From Verrucomicrobiia bacterium (GTDB taxonomy: Bacteria; Verrucomicrobiota; Verrucomicrobiia; Verrucomicrobiales; Akkermansiaceae), in NCBI GenBank assembly GCA_030430455.1, contig JAUIJB010000001.1, forward strand, positions 1 to 35,218: a stretch of 35,218 bases of DNA, in the 5' to 3' direction. A program made the translations under genes and the position numbers. Below are positions 1-7,923 of this stretch, piece after piece. Position 1 is the stretch's first letter. Each line of letters opens with the position of its first letter. The notes beneath the pieces are model-generated. The model was not told the DNA's origin. It did not search any database and saw only the letters and a program-made list of their open reading frames with translations.

Positions 1-2
1 GC

Positions 3-1430
3 GTGGTGTTCCGCGCGACGATCCGCGAGGACGGCCGGCCGGTGGTGCTGCGGCGGTTCTTTCCCTTCGGCCCCGACGGCGGTGGCCTCGAGGGTGAGGA
101 ACGGGCCGCCTACCAGGTGGCGGTCGAGCGCCTCAAGCAGGTCCAGCACCCGGCCCTGCGCCAGGTGCTCGACGGCGGTTCCGACCCGGTCGACGGCATG
201 CCCTTCCTGGTCACCGAGTGGATGGAGGGCGAACCGCTGGCCTTTCACCTGGCCTACAAGCCGCTGAGCACGGTCTCGGCCCGGGCGGTGATCGACCAGG
301 CGCTCGAGGCCTCGATGGTGCTGTCGGAGACCCTCGGCGAGGAGGCCGTCTGGGTGGAGACCTCGCCCGAGACGATCATCCTCGGCTCCGGCGAGGAGAA
401 CCGCGACCTGAGCTTCTGGATTTCCCCGCTGCGCTGGCTCGGTGGCGAGGGTGAGCGCGAGGGCCTCGCGCCGCTGCGCGAGCTCGCCGAGCAGATCACC
501 GGCTGGCGCGGGCGGATGCTGCCGCAGGGCGACGACCCGCTGGTCGGCTGGGTCCAGCGGCTGCGCGCCGGCCCGCCCGGCTGGGACCTGGCGACGGCGC
601 GCCGCGCCCTGCACGAGGCGGTCGAGGCGCCGCCGGCGGCCCGCCCTGCGACACCCAGTGGCCTGCTGGTCCCGCCTGTCGGGAGTCCGGCCACGGCCAC
701 GGCCACGGCGGCGGGACCGGTGGTGCGTCCCCCGCGGACGCTGTGGTGGCCGTGGGTGCTGGTCGGCCTGCTGGCCATCGGCGGGGTCGGCGCCTTTGTG
801 GTGATGCAGCAGAAAGCCCGCGCGGCGGCCCGGGCGCCGCAGGTCGCCGAGGCGGGCGAGGCTGGCCACGCTGCCGCAGCTGATCGGGCTGGCCGGGCTG
901 ACGGGGAAGCCACGCCGTCCGGGCGCGGCAGCGAGCCGGCCGCGGCGGACGGGGGGGAGCCCTCGCCCGCGAGCCCGCCGGAGTCGGGAGCGGATCCCAT
1001 GCCGCGCGAGCTGACCGCCGCGGAAGTCTCGGCCCAGGCGGCCGAGCTGGCGCGGCAGATGGAGGAGCACCCGTGGGAGCTCAAGTCGCCCGGCTTTTCC
1101 TATCCCAAGCCGAATGCCCACCTCGACAAGATCGGCCCGACCTTCTCCTCGCGCGTGGGCGAGACCGTCGAGATCGAGGCCAAGGTCTACGAGGTGCGCG
1201 AGAGCGGCAGCGGGGCGACCCGCTACCTCGAGTTCGCGCCGAGCCGGTCCCGCGACGCCATCTGCGCACGCTACTGGACCCGCAGGGAAGCCGAGGGGAT
1301 GTCGCTGGACGAGCTCTCGCAGCTGCAGGGCCGGCGGCTGAGGATCCGCGGCGAGATCAAGCAGGATGCCAGCGGGCGGATGGCGATCCATCTCGATTCG
1401 CGGGACCAGATCGAGGAACTCGACGATTGA
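3..1430 (+). CDS. Pseudokinase-like membrane protein, 5' end cut by window edge
   Basis: The frame is open to the first base and probably begins upstream, since a kinase glycine-rich loop would precede the first visible residues. The pattern VFRATIREDGRPVVLRRF looks like kinase strands beta2-beta3, but the usual catalytic Lys is replaced by Arg. Where HRDLKPENIL would be expected the protein reads VETSPETIIL, and no DFG is seen, so this looks like a degenerate Ser/Thr kinase fold without catalysis. A Pro/Ala-rich linker (about 205-245) leads to one transmembrane helix (WWPWVLVGLLAIGGVGAFVV, about 247-267), then an Ala/Gly-rich linker. A C-terminal domain of about 100 residues (from GPTFSSRVGETVEIEAKVYE) has a beta-rich, OB-like pattern. 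recG starts 55 bp downstream on the same strand. The kinase-fold assignment is by motif order only; the gene's function is unknown. Confidence 0.75.
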   Translation: MVFRATIREDGRPVVLRRFFPFGPDGGGLEGEERAAYQVAVERLKQVQHPALRQVLDGGSDPVDGMPFLVTEWMEGEPLAFHLAYKPLSTVSARAVIDQALEASMVLSETLGEEAVWVETSPETIILGSGEENRDLSFWISPLRWLGGEGEREGLAPLRELAEQITGWRGRMLPQGDDPLVGWVQRLRAGPPGWDLATARRALHEAVEAPPAARPATPSGLLVPPVGSPATATATAAGPVVRPPRTLWWPWVLVGLLAIGGVGAFVVMQQKARAAARAPQVAEAGEAGHAAAADRAGRADGEATPSGRGSEPAAADGGEPSPASPPESGADPMPRELTAAEVSAQAAELARQMEEHPWELKSPGFSYPKPNAHLDKIGPTFSSRVGETVEIEAKVYEVRESGSGATRYLEFAPSRSRDAICARYWTRREAEGMSLDELSQLQGRRLRIRGEIKQDASGRMAIHLDSRDQIEELDD

Positions 1431-1472
1431 TGGCAATGCCGGCGCAGCAGGGGCGCGGCGGGCGCGAGGCAC

Positions 1473-1480
1473 GGGGAGGT
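1473..1480 (+). promoter_or_regulatory. Shine-Dalgarno that sets the recG start
   Basis: GGGGAGGT lies 5 nt before the GTG at 1486. It is the clearest ribosome binding site in the window and decides against the upstream ATG at 1366, which lies inside the preceding gene and would add 40 residues unlike RecG. Confidence 0.65.
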
Positions 1481-1485
1481 GGCGC

Positions 1486-3528
1486 GTGACGACGCTCACC
1501 ACGAGCCTCGAGGAGCTCGGCTGGATTCCGCCGAAGGAGGTGGTGGCGCTCGGCTCGGCCGGGATCCGCACGGCCGGCGCCCTGCTCGAGTGGTTCCCGC
1601 GCCGCTACGAGGACCGCCGCCGCTTCGACGCCTTTCCGGTGGCCCCCGGCGGTGGCGCGGTCTGCCTGCGTGGCCGCGTCAACGACACCCGCAACCGCTT
1701 CGGCCCGCGGGTGCGATTCTACGAGGCGGTGGTCGAGGACGCCTCCGGGGCCGGCATCGGCGCCGCGCGGATCACCTGCCGCTGGTTCAACATGCCCTTC
1801 CTGAGCAAGGTGCTCGCTGCCGGCCAGGAGGTCGTGCTCTACGGCAAGCCGAAGGAGTATCGAGGCACGATCGTGATCGACCACCCGGAGTTCGAGGTGG
1901 TGCGCGACGCCGGCGGACCGTCGATCCACCTCGAGCGGGTCGTGCCGGTCTACCGCAACCTTTCGGGCATCGCCCAGCGGCGGCTGCGCGAGCTGCAGTA
2001 TCAGCTGCTGGAGGAAATCGATCCCGCTGCCCTGGCGGGGGAGTTCGACGTCGATGCCAGCTATCCGCGCCACGAGGCCTTCCGCGAGGTCCATTTCCCG
2101 GAGTCGCTCGAGCAGGCCGCGGCGTCCCGGCGCCGCTTCGCGCTGGAGGAGTTCTTCCGCCAGCAACTCAACGTCGCCTGGCGGCGCGCGCGCATCGATG
2201 ACTGCAGCGGCCGCGTCCAGGGCCGCCGGACCGCGCTGCTCAAGGCCTTCCACGAGTCGCTGCCCTTCGACCTGACCGCGGCTCAGAAGCGCTCGATCCG
2301 CGAGGTCCGCGGGGACATGATGCAGCCGCGGCCGATGAACCGCCTGCTGCAGGGCGACGTCGGCTCCGGCAAGACCTTCGTGGCCCTGGCGGCGATGCTG
2401 CTGGCGGTCGAGTCCGGCTCGCAGGCCGCCCTGATGGCGCCGACCCAGATCCTCGCCGAGCAGCACTTCCTGACCTTCCGCCGCTGGCTCGAGCCGCTCG
2501 GCGTGCGGGTCGCGCTGCGCACCGCGAACCGCGACGAGGCCACCCACCTGCCGCTCGAGGGCCGTCCGCAGATCCTCATCGGCACCCACGCCCTGCTCTA
2601 CGACCACGACGAGCTGCCGGAGCTCGGGCTCGTGGTGATCGACGAGCAGCACAAGTTCGGCGTCGCCCAGCGTGCCCGGCTGATCGAGCGTGGCGAGCGT
2701 CCCGACGTGCTGGTGATGACCGCCACGCCGATCCCGCGGACCTTGACGATGACCATCTACGGCGACCTCGACGTGTCGCTGCTCGACGAACGCCCGGCGG
2801 GCCGTGGCAAGCTGGTCACCGCGCTGCGGGTGAAGCCGAAGCAGACCGAGGTCACCAAGTTCGTCAGGGAGCAGCTCGACCAGGGCCGCCAAGCCTACCT
2901 GGTCTACCCGCTCGTCGAGGAGAGCGAGAAGCTCAAGGCCGAGTCGGCCAGCGAGGCCCACGAGAAGTGGTGCAAGCGGCTGCCGCGCCACGAGGTCGGC
3001 CTGGTCCACGGCAAGGTCGACCCTGAGGAGAAGGAGTCGGTGATGCGGCGCTTCCGCGACGGCGGGATCGACGCGCTGGTCGCCACCACCGTGATTGAGG
3101 TGGGGGTCGACGTGCCGAACGCCAACCTGATGATCATCCACCACGCCGAGCGCTTCGGGCTGGCCCAGCTCCACCAGCTGCGCGGGCGGATCGGCCGCGG
3201 CGAGCACAAGTCGTACTGCATCCTGATCACCGACGGCAGGAGCGCCGAGGCAATGGAGAAGCTCGAGGTGTTGGCGTCCACCGCGGACGGCTTCGTCATC
3301 GCCGAGGAGGACCTGCGCCTGCGCGGGCCGGGCGACGTGCTGGGGACGATGCAGAGCGGCCTCGGCGACCTGCGCTTCCCGGAGTTCCTCGCCGACACGG
3401 CGCTGCTGCGCGAGGCGCGGGCGCTGGCCGACCGGGTGCTGGCGGAGGACCCGCGGCTCGGGCACCGCCACGCGGCGCTGCGCCGGTGGATCCTCGAGGA
3501 GGAGGACGGCGACCGGGTGCGGGCCTGA
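1486..3528 (+). CDS. recG: ATP-dependent DNA helicase RecG
   Basis: RecG is a superfamily 2 helicase that remodels stalled replication forks and branch-migrates recombination intermediates. The 680-residue product is close to the usual 690. The N-terminal wedge/OB region (about 1-200) includes VRFYEAVVED. Helicase motifs follow in order: Walker A GDVGSGKT (290-297), the RecG-type DEQH box (386-389), TATPIPRT (412-419) and motif VI QLRGRIGRG (around 565-572). The C-terminal end has the expected LRLRGPGDVLGTMQSG. The start is the GTG at 1486, chosen for its strong Shine-Dalgarno. The gene may be cotranscribed with the pseudokinase-like gene upstream. It converges with the GH16 gene, leaving only 31 bp between stop codons. 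No key residue is missing. Confidence 0.97.
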   Translation: MTTLTTSLEELGWIPPKEVVALGSAGIRTAGALLEWFPRRYEDRRRFDAFPVAPGGGAVCLRGRVNDTRNRFGPRVRFYEAVVEDASGAGIGAARITCRWFNMPFLSKVLAAGQEVVLYGKPKEYRGTIVIDHPEFEVVRDAGGPSIHLERVVPVYRNLSGIAQRRLRELQYQLLEEIDPAALAGEFDVDASYPRHEAFREVHFPESLEQAAASRRRFALEEFFRQQLNVAWRRARIDDCSGRVQGRRTALLKAFHESLPFDLTAAQKRSIREVRGDMMQPRPMNRLLQGDVGSGKTFVALAAMLLAVESGSQAALMAPTQILAEQHFLTFRRWLEPLGVRVALRTANRDEATHLPLEGRPQILIGTHALLYDHDELPELGLVVIDEQHKFGVAQRARLIERGERPDVLVMTATPIPRTLTMTIYGDLDVSLLDERPAGRGKLVTALRVKPKQTEVTKFVREQLDQGRQAYLVYPLVEESEKLKAESASEAHEKWCKRLPRHEVGLVHGKVDPEEKESVMRRFRDGGIDALVATTVIEVGVDVPNANLMIIHHAERFGLAQLHQLRGRIGRGEHKSYCILITDGRSAEAMEKLEVLASTADGFVIAEEDLRLRGPGDVLGTMQSGLGDLRFPEFLADTALLREARALADRVLAEDPRLGHRHAALRRWILEEEDGDRVRA

Positions 3529-3534
3529 CGGGTG

Positions 3535-3551
3535 GACGGGCCCGCCCCGTC
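3535..3551. terminator. Possible bidirectional hairpin between convergent genes
   Basis: GACGGG (3535-3540) and CCCGTC (3546-3551) form a 6-bp stem with a 5-nt loop between the stops of recG and the GH16 gene. There is no T-run on either side, so this is a weak terminator candidate based on position. Confidence 0.3.
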
Positions 3552-3559
3552 AAGGTTCG

Positions 3560-4543
3560 TCACGGTGCGTCGCGCGTGGCTTCCGACGGCGGCTTGTCAG
3601 CGCCGCCCGGCGCCTCCTTCTGGTAGACTCTCACGTAGTCGATCTCGTAGCGCTGGGGGAAGGCGGTCTTCGAGGGGTCGCCGCCGCGGTCGCCGCCGAT
3701 GGCCATGTTGAGCCGCATCGCCTGCGGGCGGGTGAAGGGGTTGATGGCCGGGCCGTCCTCGTTGACCGCCCGGTCCATGTCGAGCGTGTTGAGCAGGACG
3801 CCGTCGAGGAAGATGCGGATCTCCTCCGGCTCCCACTCCATCACCCAGAGGTGGAACTCCTCGCCCCATTTCTCGCCGTCGGTGGGGTCGAACTTCTCGA
3901 GCTTGTGGAACGAGCTGTCCCACTTCGACCTCCCGCGCGGTCCGGCCCAGCAGTAGTTGGCGAGGATACCATGGTCGTAGTACTCCATGATGTCGATCTC
4001 GCCGCCGTGCGGCCAGCGGCCGCGGCCGGTGGTCCAGATCGCCGGCCACAGGCCGGGCAGGGCCGGGAAGCGGGCGCGGATCTCGAAGCGGCCGTAGGTC
4101 CAGTCGACCTTGCCGGCGGTGGTCAGCGAGGCCGAGGTGTAGCCGGCCTCGGCCCGCGAGCGGCGCCAGTTCGGCGAGCCCTCGCGGTGCTCCGGGTTGG
4201 CGACCTTCTCGCGGCGCGCCTCGATGACCAGCAGCCCGTCCTCGCAGCGCGCGTTGTCCGGCTGGTACCACTGCAGCTCGTGGTTGCGGACGAAGCCCTG
4301 CTCGAAGCGCCAGGCGGCGGGGTCGGGCGCGCCGTCGCGGTCGAACTCATCCGACCAGACCAGCCGGTAGCCGGGGTCGCGCGGCGGCTCGACCGCATCG
4401 GCGCCGCCGGCCGGCTCGGCGGCGGCGGCCGGCAGGCACGCGACGCCGAGGGCGGCACCCAGGACCGCCGCTCTCGCCGCGGCGGGGCAGGGGCGGGATC
4501 CGTGGCGGCGGCGAGGCGAAGGCAGGCGCAGGGCAGTGGTCAC
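3560..4543 (-). CDS. Secreted glycoside hydrolase family 16 (laminarinase-like)
   Basis: GH16 enzymes cleave beta-1,3- or beta-1,4-linked glucans and galactans with a retaining mechanism. The protein has a basic N-terminus, a hydrophobic stretch (about 22-42, ending PAAAAEP) that fits a signal peptide, then one GH16 domain (about 58-312). The catalytic signature is GEIDIMEYYD, with E182 as nucleophile, D184 as helper and E187 as acid/base, in the EXDXXE (beta-bulge) form. LVWSDEFDRD and RNHELQWYQPDNA resemble the start of laminarinase-type GH16 domains. Substrate is not provable here; beta-1,3-glucan is the best guess, with agarose- or carrageenan-type galactans possible. The start is a GTG without a visible Shine-Dalgarno. 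No carbohydrate-binding module or sorting tail is present. Confidence 0.9.
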   Translation of the reverse strand: MTTALRLPSPRRRHGSRPCPAAARAAVLGAALGVACLPAAAAEPAGGADAVEPPRDPGYRLVWSDEFDRDGAPDPAAWRFEQGFVRNHELQWYQPDNARCEDGLLVIEARREKVANPEHREGSPNWRRSRAEAGYTSASLTTAGKVDWTYGRFEIRARFPALPGLWPAIWTTGRGRWPHGGEIDIMEYYDHGILANYCWAGPRGRSKWDSSFHKLEKFDPTDGEKWGEEFHLWVMEWEPEEIRIFLDGVLLNTLDMDRAVNEDGPAINPFTRPQAMRLNMAIGGDRGGDPSKTAFPQRYEIDYVRVYQKEAPGGADKPPSEATRDAP

Positions 4544-4598
4544 GCCTGCGATACCCCGCGGCCGCGGGGCTTCTTTCCAGTCGGTCGCCGGAACTTGC

Positions 4599-4955
4599 TC
4601 AGAGGTCCTCGGCGACCTCCGCGGTCGCCGCGACGCAGCGCTCGTGGCTCCACAGGCCCCACACGATGCTGGCCAGGCCGGCGGTGAGGAGGACCAGGGG
4701 AACGGCGGCGATCAGGTCGACGAGGCCCTTGCCGAGCCGAGCCTGGACGGCACCACCGACCCAGTGGGTCAGGCTGATGCTGACCAGGCGGCCGGCGATC
4801 AGGGTGAGCGCGCCCCAGGTGGCGATGCGGCTGCCGGGAGTGTGGAAGCGGCGGCCGAGCTGGATGGCGGCGAGGCCGAGCAGGCCGAGGCCGATGATGC
4901 CGAAGACATCGAGGATGAAGCCGTTCTGCAGAACGATCTCGAGAAGGAGGGACAT
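4599..4955 (-). CDS. Small multi-pass membrane protein, unknown function
   Basis: The 118-residue product begins MSLLLEIVLQNGFILDVFG and has about three or four hydrophobic helices (roughly 4-32, 42-60, 78-108), so it should sit in the cytoplasmic membrane. I chose the ATG at 4955 because the open frame upstream of it encodes a Ser/Pro/Arg-rich low-complexity stretch with no protein-like character. No family is recognised. It lies 76 bp downstream of another small membrane protein on the same strand, and both are divergent from the TonB receptor cassette. A role linked to that transport locus is possible but rests on position alone. Confidence 0.6.
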   Translation of the reverse strand: MSLLLEIVLQNGFILDVFGIIGLGLLGLAAIQLGRRFHTPGSRIATWGALTLIAGRLVSISLTHWVGGAVQARLGKGLVDLIAAVPLVLLTAGLASIVWGLWSHERCVAATAEVAEDL

Positions 4956-5031
4956 GAAGTCGGGAGGCTGGTGGTTGTGGGGGGAGATCGGAAGTCGATC
5001 GGGGAGGAGTCCGGGGTGCGAGGCGGGGACC

Positions 5032-5424
5032 TCAGACACCGTGGGGAGCCGGGGCCTCGCGGTGGGCGGCGCCGGAAAGGGCGGGCGCTTCCTTGCGCTC
5101 GAGGCGGCTGGCGAGGCTGGGGAAGAGACCGACCTGCAGGGCCAGGCCGAGGCCGAACAGCAGCCAACCACCGTTCATGGCGAGCAGCTTCACGACGTGC
5201 CAGGCCAGCATGGTGTCGACCGCCGCATGCGGGTGGAGGACGAGATGCTCGAGCGGAACCAGCACGCCGGCGTAGTAGAGCGGCAGGATGACCGAGTAGC
5301 CGAGGGCGAGCAGCAGCGCGCCACTCATCAACACGCGGGCCGGCCATCCGGTCGCGTGGCGCGTCAGGCGCCAGGCCACCAGCAACAGGGCCAGGCCCAT
5401 CACGATCAGGAACACGGGGCGCAT
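5032..5424 (-). CDS. Small His-containing multi-pass membrane protein, unknown
   Basis: The 130-residue product starting MRPVFLIVMGLALLLVAW has about four hydrophobic segments. A loop-rich middle carries several histidines (LEHLVLHPHA and MLAWHVV), which could be metal ligands, although that is speculation. I chose the ATG at 5424; the frame continues upstream to 5505 but that part is not protein-like and crosses an AT-rich control region. The gene points away from the TonB receptor at 5701 and shares its 276-bp intergenic region. A tract of nine C residues on the coding strand sits 17 nt upstream of this ATG. No family is recognised. Confidence 0.6.
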   Translation of the reverse strand: MRPVFLIVMGLALLLVAWRLTRHATGWPARVLMSGALLLALGYSVILPLYYAGVLVPLEHLVLHPHAAVDTMLAWHVVKLLAMNGGWLLFGLGLALQVGLFPSLASRLERKEAPALSGAAHREAPAPHGV

Positions 5425-5700
5425 GGCCTCGATATTTGCCAGGGGGGGGGAACTCAGGGAGGCAATCACCCTGTTAGGATGGACCTGTTGTAAGTCATTG
5501 AGCAATAACTATTTAGAATGGATTAGTGAACTATCGGAGAGATGGGAATATTGGCTCTAGCGGATAGTTTGGATCTCTTTTCGAAATGCGCGACACGAGC
5601 TCGGTGAGTGCCGGGCGGGCCGCGGATCGAAAGCGCGTTGACAGGAAGGCTGGAACATGGCTTTTCCGCTCCGGCAACTGAATCTCAATAGCAAATACTT
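5425..5700. promoter_or_regulatory. AT-rich divergent control region
   Basis: This 276-bp gap separates the minus-strand membrane-protein genes from the TonB receptor. It is much richer in A+T than anything around it. It holds a G9 run (5442-5450) and a 41-bp imperfect inverted repeat with perfect 7-bp arms AACTATC (5529-5535) and GATAGTT (5563-5569). A TTGACA lies at 5638-5643, but I see no convincing -10 hexamer at 16-18 bp. A canonical Fur box is not evident. The arrangement suggests regulated divergent promoters. Confidence 0.45.
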
Positions 5701-7917
5701 ATGAAATCACGCTGGATTGGATCGAAGGGGAGTTGCGGGACCTCGCGCTCGTTTTGGTGCCTGGCCTTGGGGCTGACGGCGCTCGGTGCCGGGTTTGGCG
5801 TGGCGCAGGAAGAAGCGGAGGAGCCCGGTGAGGCGGATCTGATGGAAGACCTGGCCCCGCTGGTGGTGCAGGCGAGTGCCGATGCCAGCGCCGAGGGCCT
5901 GCTGGATCCCTATGCGGGCGGCCAGGTCGCGCGGGGCGGCCGGGTGGGGATCTTCGGGCCGCTCGACTACATGTCGACGCCCTTCACCCTCACCGCCTAC
6001 ACCGAGGAGTTGATTGAAAACCAGCAGGCGCAGAGCGTGGGCGATGTCCTGCTCAACGACCCCTCGGTGCGGGTGGCGCGCGGCTTCGGCAATTTCCAGC
6101 AGCTCTACATGGTGCGCGGGCTGCCCATTTATTCCGACGACATGACCTACAACGGCCTCTACGGCCTCCTTCCGCGCCAGTACCTCGCCGCCGAGCTGGT
6201 CGAGCGGGTCGAGGTGCTGCGTGGCGCCAATGCCTTTCTCAACGGCGCGGCACCGGGCGGCAGCGGCCTGGGGGGCGCCGTCAACGTGCTGCCCAAGCGG
6301 GCCCCCAACGACCCGCTCACCGAGCTCACCGCCGGGATCCAGTCGGGCGGCCAGCTCTACGGGGCCCTCGACACCGCGCGGCGCTACCAGGACGGCCGCC
6401 TCGGCGTCCGCCTGAACGGCGCGCTGCGCGATGGCGACACGGCGGTCGACGGCGAGTCGGTGGGCCTCGGCCTGCTGGCGCTGGGACTCGACTGGCGCGG
6501 CGAGCGCCTGCGCCTGTCGGCGGATCTCGGCTACCAGAACCTGCAGCGCGATGCCACCCAGCCGAGCATCACCTTCAACCCCGGGGTGCCGATCCTGCCG
6601 GCACCCGATGCCTCGACCAGCATCGCCCAGCCGTGGACCTACTCGGATGAGGAGGACTTCTTCGGGGTCCTGCGCGGCGAGTACGACCTCAACGACTGCT
6701 GGACCGTGTGGGCGGCTCTCGGTGCCCGCGAGGGCGACGAGGACAACATCTTCGCCAACCCGACGGTGACGGCGGCCAATGGCACGACCAGCACCTACCG
6801 CTTCGACAACGTCCGCGAGGACTCGATCTGGACCGGCGAGGTCGGCCTGCGCGGCGACGTCAATACCGGCCCGGTGCGCCACCGCCCGAGCCTCTCCTTC
6901 ACCGCCTACGAGCTGGAGTCGAGGAATGCCTTCGCCTTCTCCAGCTTCGCCGGCTTCGCGGGCAACCTCTACGCACCGCTGCCGGTCGCGCCCCCGCCCG
7001 CCAATGCCTTCCTCGGCGGCAGCCTCGCCGCGCCGCGGGTCACCGAGGAGACCCGCACCTCGAGCTTCGCCCTGGCCGACATGGTGTCGCTCTTCGACGA
7101 GCGCCTGATCCTGGTCGCCGGCCTGCGCTACCAGACGATCGAGAGCTACAGCTACGACTACAACACCGGCCTGCAGACGGCCGGCTACGACGAGAGCGAG
7201 CTGACCCCCGTCGGCGGCATCCTCTACCAGGTCACGCCGAAGGTCTCGACCTACGTCAACTACATCGAGGGCCTGACCAGGGGCGACATCGCGCCGGCCA
7301 CCTCCGGCGGCGTGCCGGTGGTGAATGCCGGCCAGGCGCTGGCCCCCTACGTCACCAAGCAGTTCGAGACCGGGGTCAAGTTCGACCTCGGCTGCTTCGG
7401 CGGATCCATCGGCGTGTTCCAGAGTGAGAAGCCGGTGGCCGGCCTCAACCCCTCGGGCGTCTTCGAGGAGCTCTACGACCAGCGCTACCGCGGGCTCGAG
7501 ATCAGCGCCTTCGGCGAGCCGGCCGAGGGCGTCCGGCTGATCGGCGGAGTGAGCTTCCTCGACACCGAGCGCGGCGGTCTCGACCAGATCGGTGCGCCCG
7601 AGGCCCAGCTCAACCTGGTGGGCGAGTGGGACCTGCCCTTCCTCGAGGGGCTGACCGCCGACGGCCGCTTCCTCTACACCTCCTCGCAGTTCGCCGATGC
7701 CGCCAATACCCAGGAGGTGCCGTCGTGGACCCGGGTCGACCTCGGACTGCGCTACACCACCCTGCTGGAGTCGGGCCAGGCACTCACCTTCCGCGCGCGG
7801 GTCGAGAACGTGCTCGACGACGACTACTGGGCCTCGGCCGGCGGCTTCCCCGGCGCCGGCTACCTGACCGTTGGGGCGCCGCGGACGCTCGTGTTCTCGG
7901 CGACCTGCGCCTTCTGA
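5701..7917 (+). CDS. TonB-dependent siderophore-type outer membrane receptor
   Basis: This 738-residue protein fits a TonB-dependent receptor that imports ferric siderophores or similar ligands across the outer membrane. A signal peptide (about 1-35, ending GFGVAQ) is followed by a TonB-box-like DLAPLVVQAS (50-59). The plug domain (about 95-200) has TEELIENQQAQSVGDVLLND, YMVRGLPI, VERVEVLRGANAFLNG and GGAVNVLPKRA, all typical of siderophore receptors. A 22-strand-type barrel follows, with the late RVENVLDDDYWASA and a terminal Phe (TLVFSATCAF). The start ATG has no visible Shine-Dalgarno. A PepSY membrane protein begins 6 bp after the stop, which supports iron uptake. The exact ligand cannot be told from sequence. 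Confidence 0.93.
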   Translation: MKSRWIGSKGSCGTSRSFWCLALGLTALGAGFGVAQEEAEEPGEADLMEDLAPLVVQASADASAEGLLDPYAGGQVARGGRVGIFGPLDYMSTPFTLTAYTEELIENQQAQSVGDVLLNDPSVRVARGFGNFQQLYMVRGLPIYSDDMTYNGLYGLLPRQYLAAELVERVEVLRGANAFLNGAAPGGSGLGGAVNVLPKRAPNDPLTELTAGIQSGGQLYGALDTARRYQDGRLGVRLNGALRDGDTAVDGESVGLGLLALGLDWRGERLRLSADLGYQNLQRDATQPSITFNPGVPILPAPDASTSIAQPWTYSDEEDFFGVLRGEYDLNDCWTVWAALGAREGDEDNIFANPTVTAANGTTSTYRFDNVREDSIWTGEVGLRGDVNTGPVRHRPSLSFTAYELESRNAFAFSSFAGFAGNLYAPLPVAPPPANAFLGGSLAAPRVTEETRTSSFALADMVSLFDERLILVAGLRYQTIESYSYDYNTGLQTAGYDESELTPVGGILYQVTPKVSTYVNYIEGLTRGDIAPATSGGVPVVNAGQALAPYVTKQFETGVKFDLGCFGGSIGVFQSEKPVAGLNPSGVFEELYDQRYRGLEISAFGEPAEGVRLIGGVSFLDTERGGLDQIGAPEAQLNLVGEWDLPFLEGLTADGRFLYTSSQFADAANTQEVPSWTRVDLGLRYTTLLESGQALTFRARVENVLDDDYWASAGGFPGAGYLTVGAPRTLVFSATCAF

Positions 7918-7923
7918 TCGACC

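Noticed and set aside
4956..5171. N-terminal extension of the small membrane protein at 4599-4955
   Set aside because: The extra 72 residues are Ser/Pro/Arg-rich and overlap the preceding membrane protein gene in another frame.
5638..5643. TTGACA as a -35 for the TonB receptor gene
   Set aside because: No acceptable -10 hexamer lies 16-18 bp downstream, so I did not list it as a promoter.
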